From Akkermansiaceae bacterium (lineage in GTDB: Bacteria > Verrucomicrobiota > Verrucomicrobiia > Verrucomicrobiales > Akkermansiaceae): a stretch of 44,642 nt of DNA. A program made the position numbers and the translations under genes. Below are positions 36,836 through 44,619 of the stretch, in pieces (the first letter of the stretch is position 1; each line of letters begins with the position of its first letter). The notes under the pieces are model-generated. The model was not told where the DNA came from. It searched no databases and saw only the letters and a list, made by a program, of their open reading frames with translations. The stretch spans positions 1 to 44,642 of the forward strand of contig JAPKDA010000009.1 in assembly GCA_028822695.1 (NCBI GenBank), written 5' to 3'.

Positions 36836-37852
36836 ATGGCGGTAACAGCAGAGAAGGCGTTTGAGTTGGTCCGGGGAGCGCATGAGCGTGAGCGGTTGGC
36901 GCATGCTTTTTTGATTTCGGGTCCGGCGGGGAGCGGGAAGCAGGCGCTGGCGGCTCGGATTGTGGAGTTGGTGAATCCTCCTGCGGACGAGGGGGCAGTG
37001 GGGCTCTTTGGTGAACCGGAGGAGTCGGTGGCGGAGAAGACGCTGGATGAGTTGCAGGGGCCCTATGTGACGCTGGTGCGTCCGCGATCGAAGTCGCGGC
37101 TGATACGAATCGATGAGGTGAGGGAGTTGGAGAGGGAGATGCATCTCACCGCTCCCGGGGGGAACTGGAAGGTGGGGGTCATCGTTGATGCCGACCGAAT
37201 GAGGGATGCCCCAGCGAATGCTTTCTTGAAGACTTTGGAGGAGCCACCGCCGGAGTGCTTGCTCATTTTGTTGACGGCAAATCCGGAGTTGTTGCTACCG
37301 ACGATTCGGTCGCGATGTGTGGATCTGGTATTGCAGTCCAGCGGGCGGGAAGATGTGTTGCAACCGCAGGCGACGAGGATGTTTGCGAAGGTGCTGGCCC
37401 GGACGGCGAAGGAACGGTCGGAGAAGAACGCCCTTTTGGTGAAGGCGTCGTTTGAGGGATTTTTGGCGGAGCGGAAGGCGGAGATTGCGGGGAAGAATGG
37501 GGCCGCGTTGAAGGAGGAGGTGACGATGTATAAGAGGGCGACGGATGGGAAGTGGCTGGAGGAGAGGGAGGTCTACTACGCGGCGTTGACTGAGGCGGAG
37601 TATCTTTCAGTGCGGACGGCGTTGTTGGATTTGTTGATGACGTGGATGGGTGATGCAGTGCGGCAGAAGACTGGGGCGGCGACGTTGAGCTATCCGGAGT
37701 TGAAGGAAGAGACCGGAACGCTGGCGGAGAGTCGGGACATGGACGGCTTGTTGAGCGGGTTGGATGCGTTGCAGGAGTTGCGGGAGATGTTCAATACGAA
37801 CGTGCAGGAGGGGTTGACGATGGAGGTGGGGTTTTTGAGGGCGTTTGCTTGA
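36836..37852 (+). CDS. DNA polymerase III delta-prime-like clamp-loader subunit
   Basis: A 338-residue AAA+ protein: [19 protein letters not shown] (Walker A-like at 29-36), [70 protein letters not shown] with the SRC motif, then a helical C-terminal part (from about 200). This is the plan of HolB/DnaX clamp-loader subunits. The zinc-finger cysteines of DnaX are absent, which fits delta-prime. It helps load the sliding clamp during replication. The start at 36836 ([15 protein letters not shown]) was chosen because the 59 codons before it are repeat-derived. Confidence 0.85.
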   Translation: MAVTAEKAFELVRGAHERERLAHAFLISGPAGSGKQALAARIVELVNPPADEGAVGLFGEPEESVAEKTLDELQGPYVTLVRPRSKSRLIRIDEVRELEREMHLTAPGGNWKVGVIVDADRMRDAPANAFLKTLEEPPPECLLILLTANPELLLPTIRSRCVDLVLQSSGREDVLQPQATRMFAKVLARTAKERSEKNALLVKASFEGFLAERKAEIAGKNGAALKEEVTMYKRATDGKWLEEREVYYAALTEAEYLSVRTALLDLLMTWMGDAVRQKTGAATLSYPELKEETGTLAESRDMDGLLSGLDALQELREMFNTNVQEGLTMEVGFLRAFA

Positions 37853-37860
37853 AGAATTGC

Positions 37861-37910
37861 CGAAGGTCGCAGGTCGGGATTTGGGGGAGATTGAGGAACG
37901 GCGAATGGGC
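37861..37910. repeat. 7-base periodic array after the holB-like gene
   Basis: CGAAGGT at 37861, CGCAGGT at 37868, CGGGATT at 37875, then TGGGGGA, GATTGAG, GAACGGC and GAATGGG. The first 18 bases are identical to 36721-36738. Confidence 0.65.
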
Positions 37911-38284
37911 GGTGGGGGAGGTCGGGTTCTAGGCCGTAGCCGACGATGAGGATGTTGCGGTTCTTGCCGTGTTTGCGGTCATCGCCGGAGAGCCCCGCGA
38001 CGTTGAAGAGCCAAAAGAGGGGAACGCCAAGGGGGGACTGAGGGGGAAAGTCCTTGATGATCATGAGGGTCCGGCATTGCGGGAAGCGCTCGTTGAAGGC
38101 GAGAGAGGCCTTGATGAGGTTTTTTTTTGTCGGCGGGGGTGAGGGTCTGGGAGAGGTCGGTGAGTCCGGAGACGGAGAGGACGGGGTCGAGGACGCCGCG
38201 GGCTTTCGTCAGGTCGAGATTGCAGCGGGGGCAGGGGGGCGCGGTCTCGGCCAGGGCGGTGTGGCAGAAGGGGCACGCGATCAC
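37911..38284 (-). pseudogene. Zinc-ribbon/TPM-domain protein gene, frameshifted at a 9-A run
   Basis: From GTG at 38284 the first frame reads VIACPFCHTALAETAPPCPRCNLDLTKA (zinc ribbon with CxxC pairs) up to LTPADKKK. It then meets nine A on the minus strand (38128-38120), after which the sensible sequence continues in another frame: NLIKASLAFNERFPQCRTLMII, PLGVPLFWLFNVAGLSGDDRKHGKNRNILIVGYGLEPDLPH. The second part resembles a TPM domain. The end runs into a heptad array and the expected C-terminus is missing, so the gene looks dead. A slippage-switched gene is less likely because of the missing end. TPM domains occur in exported or membrane phosphatase-like proteins. Confidence 0.65.
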
Positions 38285-38378
38285 GATTGGTGGTCTAGGC
38301 CGGGCGCTTCTACAGCCAAGGTAACATTTTTGGGGATTTGCCGTTGGCAAACGAGCGGGGCCAGTCGCTAATAGCTGC

Positions 38379-39125
38379 ATGGCACAATTTGCAGATAAAG
38401 TGGTCGTGGTGACTGGAGCGGGCCGTGGAATCGGACTCGCGATGGCGAAGGCATTTGCAGGGGAGGGCGCGAAAGTGGCTGTCTTGAGCCGGAATCCGAA
38501 TAGCTGCCAGAAGGGGGCGAATACGATTAATGAGGAATTCGAGGGATCTGCGAAGGCGTTTCCGGTGGATGTGGCAGATCACGAGAATGTGAATGCGGTG
38601 TGTAAGGAGGTCATCGAGGAGTATGGGAAGGTGAATGTGTTGATCAACAATGCGGGGGTGACGCGTGACGGGTTGTTGATGCGGATGAAGCCCGAGGATT
38701 GGGATGCGGTGTTGGATACGAATCTGAAAGGGGCCTTCAACATGGTGAAGGGTTTGCAGCGGAATATGATGAAGGCGGAGGATCCGCGGATCATCAATGT
38801 GGCGTCGGTGATTGGTTTGATCGGGAATGCCGGGCAGGCGAACTATGCGGCGAGCAAGGCGGGGTTGATTGGATTTACGAAGTCCTTGGCGCGGGAGTTG
38901 GCAGGGCGGAAGGTGACGGCGAATGCGATTGCGCCTGGATTCATTCAGACGGACATGACCGATGCGCTGTCGGAGGAGATTCAGGCGGAGATTCGGAAGA
39001 AGATTCCTTTGGCGGATTTTGGAACTCCGGAGGATGTGGCGAATCTGGCGTTGTTTCTTGCGAGTCCTGCGGCGCGTTACATTACTGGCCAGGTCATGGC
39101 GGTGGATGGTGGGATGACGATGTAG
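38379..39125 (+). CDS. fabG: 3-oxoacyl-[acyl-carrier-protein] reductase FabG
   Basis: A 248-residue short-chain dehydrogenase. It carries the NADPH motif TGAGRGIG (12-19), VDVADHENV, NNAG (90-93), catalytic N115, S143 and YAASK with Y156 and K160, and IAPGFIQTDMT plus AARYITGQVMAVDGGMTM typical of FabG. It reduces 3-oxoacyl-ACP in fatty acid elongation. No other fab gene is near. A generic SDR is possible but the match along the whole length favours FabG. Confidence 0.92.
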   Translation: MAQFADKVVVVTGAGRGIGLAMAKAFAGEGAKVAVLSRNPNSCQKGANTINEEFEGSAKAFPVDVADHENVNAVCKEVIEEYGKVNVLINNAGVTRDGLLMRMKPEDWDAVLDTNLKGAFNMVKGLQRNMMKAEDPRIINVASVIGLIGNAGQANYAASKAGLIGFTKSLARELAGRKVTANAIAPGFIQTDMTDALSEEIQAEIRKKIPLADFGTPEDVANLALFLASPAARYITGQVMAVDGGMTM

Positions 39126-39130
39126 GGGGC

Positions 39131-39191
39131 AGAGGTCGGTGATCAGTATTCAGAAGTCGGGGATAGGAAAACGGAAGACGGAAAGAACGAG
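39131..39191. repeat. 7-base periodic array between fabG and sixA
   Basis: Eight consecutive in-phase units starting purine-G: AGAGGTC at 39131, GGTGATC at 39138, AGTATTC at 39145, AGAAGTC at 39152, GGGGATA at 39159, GGAAAAC at 39166, GGAAGAC at 39173, GGAAAGA at 39180. The last run leads straight to the sixA start, and its purines may double as its ribosome binding site. Confidence 0.85.
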
Positions 39192-39671
39192 ATGATATTA
39201 TTGTTGATCAGGCATGCGAAGGCGGAGGATTTTGGGTCTTCTGGGGATGGGTCGCGGGCTTTGACAGCGAAGGGGCAGTTGCAGAGTCGGCAGGTGGGGC
39301 GGTTTTTGAAGGAGCGGGATTTGTTGCCGGATCTGGTCTTGCACAGTCCGCTGGTCCGGGCGCGGGAGACGGCGGAGATTTTTTGTCAGACCTGTGGGGC
39401 GGATGCGCCGGTGCAGGAGGCTTGGTTGTCCTGTGGGATGCGACCGGAGGAGGCGCTGGCGGAGCTGGCGGTCTACGAGTCGATGGAGACGGTGGCCATT
39501 GTGGGGCACGAGCCGGACTTTTCGCAGCTGGTGGGGTATTTGCTCGGGGCGGAGCGGGGGTATGTACAAGTGAAGAAGGCGTCGGTGATTGCCTTGTCGG
39601 TGCAGCCGCCGCGGAAGAACGGGGTGCTGCATTTTAGTGTGTGGCCGGCGATGTTGCCGGTGGGAGAGTAG
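39192..39671 (+). CDS. sixA: Phosphohistidine phosphatase SixA-like (histidine phosphatase family)
   Basis: A 159-residue histidine phosphatase. The catalytic LIRHAKAED motif has R7 and H8, then LTAKGQLQSRQVGRFL, LHSPLVRARETAEIF (second Arg), and the late catalytic His in VAIVGHEPDFSQLVGYLLG. SixA removes phosphate from histidine in phosphorelay HPt domains or in the nitrogen PTS protein NPr. The length of about 160 fits. It is followed by a convergent unknown gene (3 bases apart). A purine-rich heptad array sits directly before the ATG. Confidence 0.88.
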   Translation: MILLLIRHAKAEDFGSSGDGSRALTAKGQLQSRQVGRFLKERDLLPDLVLHSPLVRARETAEIFCQTCGADAPVQEAWLSCGMRPEEALAELAVYESMETVAIVGHEPDFSQLVGYLLGAERGYVQVKKASVIALSVQPPRKNGVLHFSVWPAMLPVGE

Positions 39672-39674
39672 GGC

Positions 39675-40664
39675 TTATGGTTCGACGAAGAGTTCGGCGC
39701 GTTCGTTGTCGATGCAGCGGTTGAGCCAGGAGAAGAGGTCGCGGACTTCTGCGTTTTCGCCGCGGACGGCTTCCAAGGCGGTCCAGTCGATGTGATCGCG
39801 GACAGAAGGGCTCGCAATGCGTCGAATGTCGAGGCGGTCGATGAGGGCTTCCGTTTCCCGTGGTTGGGCGGTGAGGAGGTGCTCCGGTCCGGGGAGATCG
39901 TCGAGCATGTCGAGGGTTAAGCCAAAGGTGGTGACGCCGATGCCGTATTTGTTGCTGAGGTGGCGGATGGAGTCGGCGAGGGCTTCGTCCTCAATGGGCC
40001 CGGCGTAGAAGATTTCTCCACCGTGAGTCCAGGACGAGACGCTGAGAGTTTGGAAGTATTCCTCCCGGAACAATTCGTGATTTGGGAAAATCCGGAGAGT
40101 GATGGCGCTGATCCGGTAGGGGGGGAGTCCGAGGCGGCGTTTGAGGGCGAGGGTGTCGTGGTTGAGGGTGATCCCGTTGTCGGAGGGTTCACCGGATTCC
40201 CAATCGACGACGACCATGTCGGGGTATTTCCAGAGGTTGCCGATGGGGCTGTTCTTGCCGAGGACGTCGCGGAAAGCATAGGGGAAGCGGCCGCTGACTT
40301 CGCAGTAGCGGGTGGCGGCGGCGCGGAATTTGCGGACACGCATGAGGGCGATGTCGACGGCGCCCTGGTTGCCATCGAAGTCCTCGAGGCGTCCCTGGGT
40401 CATGGAGAGGAGGTCCTGTGCACCGGCAAGCATGGGGACTGCTGCAGCACGACGGTAGTAGCCCTGACCCTTTTCTACTTTTGCGATCGGGGAGCCCGGA
40501 TCGCAGGACATGATGGAGAAGTGATAGCGCAACGAAGCGTCAGAATAATCGCCTTCCAGACGCATGCGAACCAAGCGGATCAATTCGGTGCCTTTGATGG
40601 CTTCCCGTGGACTTGGTGGGAGAAATTCGGGAAGAATGTCACTGAGTTGTTTGCGCAGGCTCAT
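39675..40664 (-). CDS. Unknown protein with winged-helix-like N-terminus
   Basis: A 329-residue soluble protein starting MSLRKQLSDILPEFLPPSPREAI at 40664; an upstream ATG at 40739 would add 25 Cys/Pro-rich residues. Residues 1-75 (GTELIRLVRMRLEGDYSDASLRYHFSIMSCDPGSPIAKVEKGQGYYRR) look like a winged helix or HARE-HTH-like fold. The middle (about 100-200) has ALMRVRKFRAAATRYCEV and YPDMVVVDWESGE; the end has a conserved-looking YAGPIEDEALADSIRHLSNKYGIGVTTFGL. The latter parts resemble a restriction-endonuclease-like alpha/beta core in outline only. No catalytic motif is certain. I do not know the family. DNA binding is suggested by the N-terminus alone. Confidence 0.75.
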   Translation of the reverse strand: MSLRKQLSDILPEFLPPSPREAIKGTELIRLVRMRLEGDYSDASLRYHFSIMSCDPGSPIAKVEKGQGYYRRAAAVPMLAGAQDLLSMTQGRLEDFDGNQGAVDIALMRVRKFRAAATRYCEVSGRFPYAFRDVLGKNSPIGNLWKYPDMVVVDWESGEPSDNGITLNHDTLALKRRLGLPPYRISAITLRIFPNHELFREEYFQTLSVSSWTHGGEIFYAGPIEDEALADSIRHLSNKYGIGVTTFGLTLDMLDDLPGPEHLLTAQPRETEALIDRLDIRRIASPSVRDHIDWTALEAVRGENAEVRDLFSWLNRCIDNERAELFVEP

Positions 40665-40985
40665 CTGTTTTGTATTCGGGTGCGGTGACGTTGTAGGAGG
40701 GACACCGACATCCAACTCGTTGCAGAGACATTCTCGCAAGGTACAAAGTTGTTCATTTTAAAAAAAGTGATGTAATGGGGAACAACATGGGGGTTATTCA
40801 CAAAGACTCACCGTTTCTTCACAAAATAACTGAGGCTGTCGTGTAAATATTCCCCGGGTGTTTACAGAGCTTCGTCGTGATCGGTTTTCAGTGATTGGAA
40901 GTTGGGGAAGAGAACCCGGAGGACGGCGGGGTGAATTTTATGTTCGGTCTTGCCGTCTCACAAAAACAAGTGTTACTTTTCTAGC
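40665..40985. other. Divergent spacer, 321 bp, with direct repeats and a heptad array
   Basis: An AT-rich section (40740-40860) between divergent genes contains TTCACAAA twice, at 40797-40804 and 40818-40825, 21 bases apart. That is two helical turns, which suggests an operator. A 7-base array lies at 40883-40931: GGTTTTC, AGTGATT, GGAAGTT, GGGGAAG, AGAACCC, GGAGGAC, GGCGGGG. No coding frame is convincing. Confidence 0.65.
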
Positions 40986-41702
40986 ATGAAGCGAGCAATA
41001 TTACTGATCATTCCTTTGGTCTTTGGGCAGATGGCCCAGGCCCAACTTCCTAAAGCTGATGACATTCTGGCGACGGCGCGGTATGTGGCGACTCTTCAAA
41101 ATCAGAATCTGACGGGGCATCTCCGGAAGGGTGATAAAAAGATTCCGGTGGGTTTGTTCCTGATGGGGGAGAAGATTCAGTTTACGTTTTTGTCGTCCAA
41201 GACGGGCAAGTATGAGCCGTTTGAGATGCGCTTGAAGAAGGATCACTATGATCTTTTGGAGCAGAAGAACGGGGAGACGGTGGAATTTCCGCAGTCGAAG
41301 CTGGGTGAGGCGATCGAGGGGACGGATGTGTCTTATGAAGATCTGGCGATGCACTTCCTCTATTGGCCGAAGGGGCAAGTGATTGGTGATGAGAAGGTGA
41401 AGGGGCAGGATTGTTGGAAGGTTCGCTTGCAGAATCCAGGGAAGGGTGGGCGGTATCGTCTGGTCTATGTCTGGGTGCATAAGAAGGCTGGGGCCTTGAT
41501 GCAGGTGGTGGGCTACAACGGGGACAATCCAGCAAAGGCGTTGAAGCGGTTCTTGGTGAATGAGATCATGAAGGTCGGGGATGCCTACACTCTGCGTGAA
41601 ATGCGGGTGTCGAGTTTTGATCCGAAGACGAACACCACGGTCGGTTTGACGTATGTGGAGTTTGATAAGCCGAAGAAGGGCGCTCCGAAGGGGGTGCGGT
41701 AG
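40986..41702 (+). CDS. Outer membrane lipoprotein-sorting protein (LolA-like)
   Basis: A 238-residue exported protein starting MKRAILLIIPLVFGQMAQAQ (signal peptide, cleavage near AQA-Q). The mature part has ADDILATARYVATLQNQNLTGHLRKGDKKIPVGLFLMGEKIQFTF, then KGQDCWKVRLQNPGKGGRYRLVYVWVHKKAGALMQVVGYN. That is the strand pattern of the LolA-like half-barrel annotated as outer membrane lipoprotein-sorting protein in this phylum. A role in lipid or lipoprotein handling in the periplasm is inferred from the fold. The ATG at 40986 places the signal at the N-terminus; 40950 would not. Confidence 0.78.
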   Translation: MKRAILLIIPLVFGQMAQAQLPKADDILATARYVATLQNQNLTGHLRKGDKKIPVGLFLMGEKIQFTFLSSKTGKYEPFEMRLKKDHYDLLEQKNGETVEFPQSKLGEAIEGTDVSYEDLAMHFLYWPKGQVIGDEKVKGQDCWKVRLQNPGKGGRYRLVYVWVHKKAGALMQVVGYNGDNPAKALKRFLVNEIMKVGDAYTLREMRVSSFDPKTNTTVGLTYVEFDKPKKGAPKGVR

Positions 41703-41704
41703 GG

Positions 41705-41775
41705 AGAGCCCGGAACCCAGGGACCGGAAGACGGAGTTGAGAGTTGGTCATGACCGAGACGGTCACGCCACGGGG
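41705..41775. repeat. 7-base periodic array followed by REP-like hairpin
   Basis: AGAGCCC at 41705, GGAACCC at 41712, AGGGACC at 41719, GGAAGAC at 41726, GGAGTTG at 41733 and AGAGTTG at 41740 are six in-phase units. They are followed at once by TGACCGAGACGGTCACGCCACG (hairpin TGACCG-AGA-CGGTCA at 41750-41764). Confidence 0.85.
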
Positions 41776-41858
41776 AGGCTTGTGTATGGGGGTGAGAAAA
41801 GTGAGGGGGTGGGGTTTTTGCGGTTTGCGGGGTGGGGGTGAAGGACTAGGAATGGGGA

Positions 41859-43223
41859 ATGTTGATGACGATCAAAGCGGCGTTGGGGAGCAGCATGGCG
41901 CATGAGGAGGTGACGGTGCGTGGTTGGGTGCGGACGCGGAGGGATGCGAAGGAGTTTTCGTTTTTGGAGCTGAATGATGGATCCTGTCTGGGAAGTCTGC
42001 AGGTGGTGGTGGATGCGGGGGTGCCGGGGTCGGAGGATGTGCCGGCGATGTTGACGGGGAGTTCGGTCTCGGTGACGGGGAAGTTGGTGGAGTCACCTGG
42101 GAAGGGACAGGCCTGGGAGATGCATGCTGCGGAGGTGCGCTTGGTGGGGAAGGCGCCAGATGACTATCCGCTGCAGAAGAAGAGGCACGGTCCGGAGTTT
42201 TTGCGGGAGATCGCCCATTTGCGTCCGCGGACGAACTTGTTTGGCGCGGTGTTCAGGACGCGGAGTTTGTTGGCGCATGCGGTGCACCGTTTTTTTGAGG
42301 AGCGGGGATTTGTGTGGGTACACACGCCGATCGTGACGGCGAGTGATTGCGAAGGGGCCGGAGAGATGTTCCGGGTGACGACGCAGGTGGTTGGTGGCGG
42401 GAAGGATGTGCCGAAGGAGGATTTTTTCGGGAAGTCTTCGTATTTGACGGTCAGCGGTCAGTTGGAGGCGGAGACTTTTGCTTGTGCCTTGTCGAACGTT
42501 TATACATTTGGTCCGACCTTTCGGGCGGAAAACTCGAACACGACGCGGCATGCGGCGGAGTTTTGGATGATCGAGCCGGAGATGGCGTTTTGCGATTTGC
42601 AGGGGGACATGGATTTGGCGGAGGAGTTTGTGAAGGAGTTGACGAAGGCGGTCATGAATGGGCCGGAGGATGATTTTGGGTTGTTTTCGAAGTTCGTGGA
42701 CAAGGGGTTGGAGGAGCGGTTGAAGTTTATTGTGGAGCGGCCGTTTGAACGAGTGAGTTACACTGAGGCGGTGGCGATTCTGGAGAAGTCGGGGAAGAAG
42801 TTTGAGTATCCGGTGGCGTGGGGTGAGAACCTGCAGTCGGAGCACGAGCGCTATTTGACTGAGGAGCACTGCAAGAGTCCGGTGACCGTCTATGACTATC
42901 CGGAAGTGATTAAACCGTTCTACATGCGCCGGAATGATGATGGGAAGACGGTGGCGGCGATGGATGTCCTGGTGCCGGGGATTGGGGAGATCGTGGGAGG
43001 GAGTCAGCGGGAGGAGCGGTATGATTTGCTCAGGACGACGATGGAGAAGGATGGGTTGGATTTGGAGGCCTATAGCTGGTATTTGGATCTTCGGAGATTT
43101 GGCAGCGTGCCGCATGCGGGGTTTGGATTGGGGTTTGAGCGGATGCTGATGCTGGTGACGGGGGTGCAGAATATCCGTGACGTGATTCCGTATCCGCGGA
43201 CGCCGGGGCATTGTTTTCCATAA
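41859..43223 (+). CDS. asnS: Asparaginyl-tRNA synthetase
   Basis: A 454-residue class IIb synthetase. The N-terminal OB anticodon-binding domain ([26 protein letters not shown]) is followed by class II motif 1 ([29 protein letters not shown]), motif 2 ([29 protein letters not shown]) and motif 3 ([15 protein letters not shown]). [13 protein letters not shown] and [12 protein letters not shown] are typical of AsnRS rather than AspRS. Two close ATGs (41859 and 41865) are possible. It charges tRNA-Asn directly, so the cell need not rely on the amidotransferase route. Single gene. Confidence 0.96.
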   Translation: MLMTIKAALGSSMAHEEVTVRGWVRTRRDAKEFSFLELNDGSCLGSLQVVVDAGVPGSEDVPAMLTGSSVSVTGKLVESPGKGQAWEMHAAEVRLVGKAPDDYPLQKKRHGPEFLREIAHLRPRTNLFGAVFRTRSLLAHAVHRFFEERGFVWVHTPIVTASDCEGAGEMFRVTTQVVGGGKDVPKEDFFGKSSYLTVSGQLEAETFACALSNVYTFGPTFRAENSNTTRHAAEFWMIEPEMAFCDLQGDMDLAEEFVKELTKAVMNGPEDDFGLFSKFVDKGLEERLKFIVERPFERVSYTEAVAILEKSGKKFEYPVAWGENLQSEHERYLTEEHCKSPVTVYDYPEVIKPFYMRRNDDGKTVAAMDVLVPGIGEIVGGSQREERYDLLRTTMEKDGLDLEAYSWYLDLRRFGSVPHAGFGLGFERMLMLVTGVQNIRDVIPYPRTPGHCFP

Positions 43224-43317
43224 TTGCTTCAATTCGGTGTAATTAACCGGGGTGGGAGGGCGTAGTGGAAGTGGCCAATTTGCTGGCCAGCATTACCAAT
43301 TAACCTATTCTAGATCC

Positions 43318-44619
43318 ATGGAACCAACTGCTCTCGATTCTACCCGCCGGACTTTCATTAAAACTGCCGGAGTTGCTGCTGCGGTGACGACTTTACCAGT
43401 GGTTTCCTACGGTCAGGTGGAGGGGAGTTCAGAGCTCAAGGTGGCCTTGGTGGGTTGCGGTGGACGAGGCACAGGAGCGACGACCCAGACCTTGAAGAAC
43501 GAAGGTGTTAAGCTGGTGGCGATGGCGGATGCGTTCGCCGACAACATTGAAAGAGCCTACGGAAATTTGAAGGCGGCGTTTGGCGATAAGGTTGATGTGC
43601 CGGCGGAGCGGAAGTTTTCCGGATTCAGTGCTTATCAAGAGGCGATTGACTGTGCTGATGTGGTGATTTTGACGACGCCTCCGGGATTTCGTCCGGAGCA
43701 TTTCGAGTATGCGGTAGCGAAAGGAAAGCATGTCTTCATGGAGAAGCCGGTTGCTACTGATGCCGGTGGTATTCGGAGAGTGCTCGCGGCGGCGAAGGAG
43801 GCCGATGAGAAGAAGTTGAAGGTGGTCTGTGGATTGCAACGGCGTTATCAGCCCAATTACCTGCAGACCCACGAAGAGGTCATGGGTGGTCTGATTGGTG
43901 ATGTGATCTCAGCGCAGGTCTACTGGAATAGTGGTGGGGTGTGGGTGCGGGAGCGGAAGAAAGGGATGACGGAGATGGAGTATCAGATGCGGAATTGGTA
44001 CTACTTCAACTGGCTTTGCGGTGAGAACATTTGTGAGCAGCACGTGCACAACATCGACGTGGCGAACTGGTTCATGGGTGGGCCTCCCAAGAAGGCGCAG
44101 GGGATGGGTGGACGTGAGGTCCGCATTGGAAAAGATTTTGGCGAGATTTTTGATCACCACTATGTGGAGTTCAATCACGGAGCTGACAGATACACGAACT
44201 CGCAGTGTCGTCACCAGAAGGGGGCGATGAGTCGGGTGACTGAAGTGATCCGGTGCGCGAAGGGAACTGCTTATCCTGGTAAGATTGTTGATATGGATGG
44301 GAAGACGATCTGGAAGGCTCCGGGAGTTGAGAAGGGTCAGGAAGCAAATCCGTATCAGATCGAGCACAACGAGCTCTATCGATTCATCCGGCAGGATATT
44401 GCGAACAATGATGCATATCGGACGGCTGACAGCACGATGACGGCGATCTTTGGTCGGATGGCGACCTACTCGGGCAAGGAACTCAAGTGGGAGGACGCGC
44501 TGAACTCGAAGGTTTCGATCATGCCGAAGGAATACGGCTGGGATAAGGATCCCGGGCCGAAGCCGGGGCCGGACGGTATCTATCCTTGTCCTGTGCCCGG
44601 GAAGACCAAGGTTTTGTAG
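43318..44619 (+). CDS. Tat-exported Gfo/Idh/MocA-family oxidoreductase
   Basis: A 433-residue protein starting MEPTALDSTRRTFIKTAGVAA: twin-arginine signal with R10 and R11 followed by the hydrophobic AAAVTTLPVVS. The NAD(P)-binding domain has KVALVGCGGRGTGA, VVILTTPPGFRPEHFEYAVAKGKHVFMEKPVATD (the EKP Lys is the usual catalytic residue), and the C-terminal domain has YFNWLCGENICEQHVHNIDVANWFMG. This is the large exported branch of the family, common in Verrucomicrobiota and Planctomycetes and usually linked to sugar degradation. It would fold with cofactor in the cytoplasm and be exported folded. Codon use is more balanced than in neighbouring genes, possibly high expression. The upstream spacer has a GGCCA-ATTTGC-TGGCC hairpin near 43273. 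Confidence 0.92.
   Translation: MEPTALDSTRRTFIKTAGVAAAVTTLPVVSYGQVEGSSELKVALVGCGGRGTGATTQTLKNEGVKLVAMADAFADNIERAYGNLKAAFGDKVDVPAERKFSGFSAYQEAIDCADVVILTTPPGFRPEHFEYAVAKGKHVFMEKPVATDAGGIRRVLAAAKEADEKKLKVVCGLQRRYQPNYLQTHEEVMGGLIGDVISAQVYWNSGGVWVRERKKGMTEMEYQMRNWYYFNWLCGENICEQHVHNIDVANWFMGGPPKKAQGMGGREVRIGKDFGEIFDHHYVEFNHGADRYTNSQCRHQKGAMSRVTEVIRCAKGTAYPGKIVDMDGKTIWKAPGVEKGQEANPYQIEHNELYRFIRQDIANNDAYRTADSTMTAIFGRMATYSGKELKWEDALNSKVSIMPKEYGWDKDPGPKPGPDGIYPCPVPGKTKVL

Noticed and set aside
40950-40985. Upstream start for the LolA-like protein (MPSHKNKCYF)
   Set aside because: It would bury the signal peptide behind 12 hydrophilic residues; the ATG at 40986 is better.
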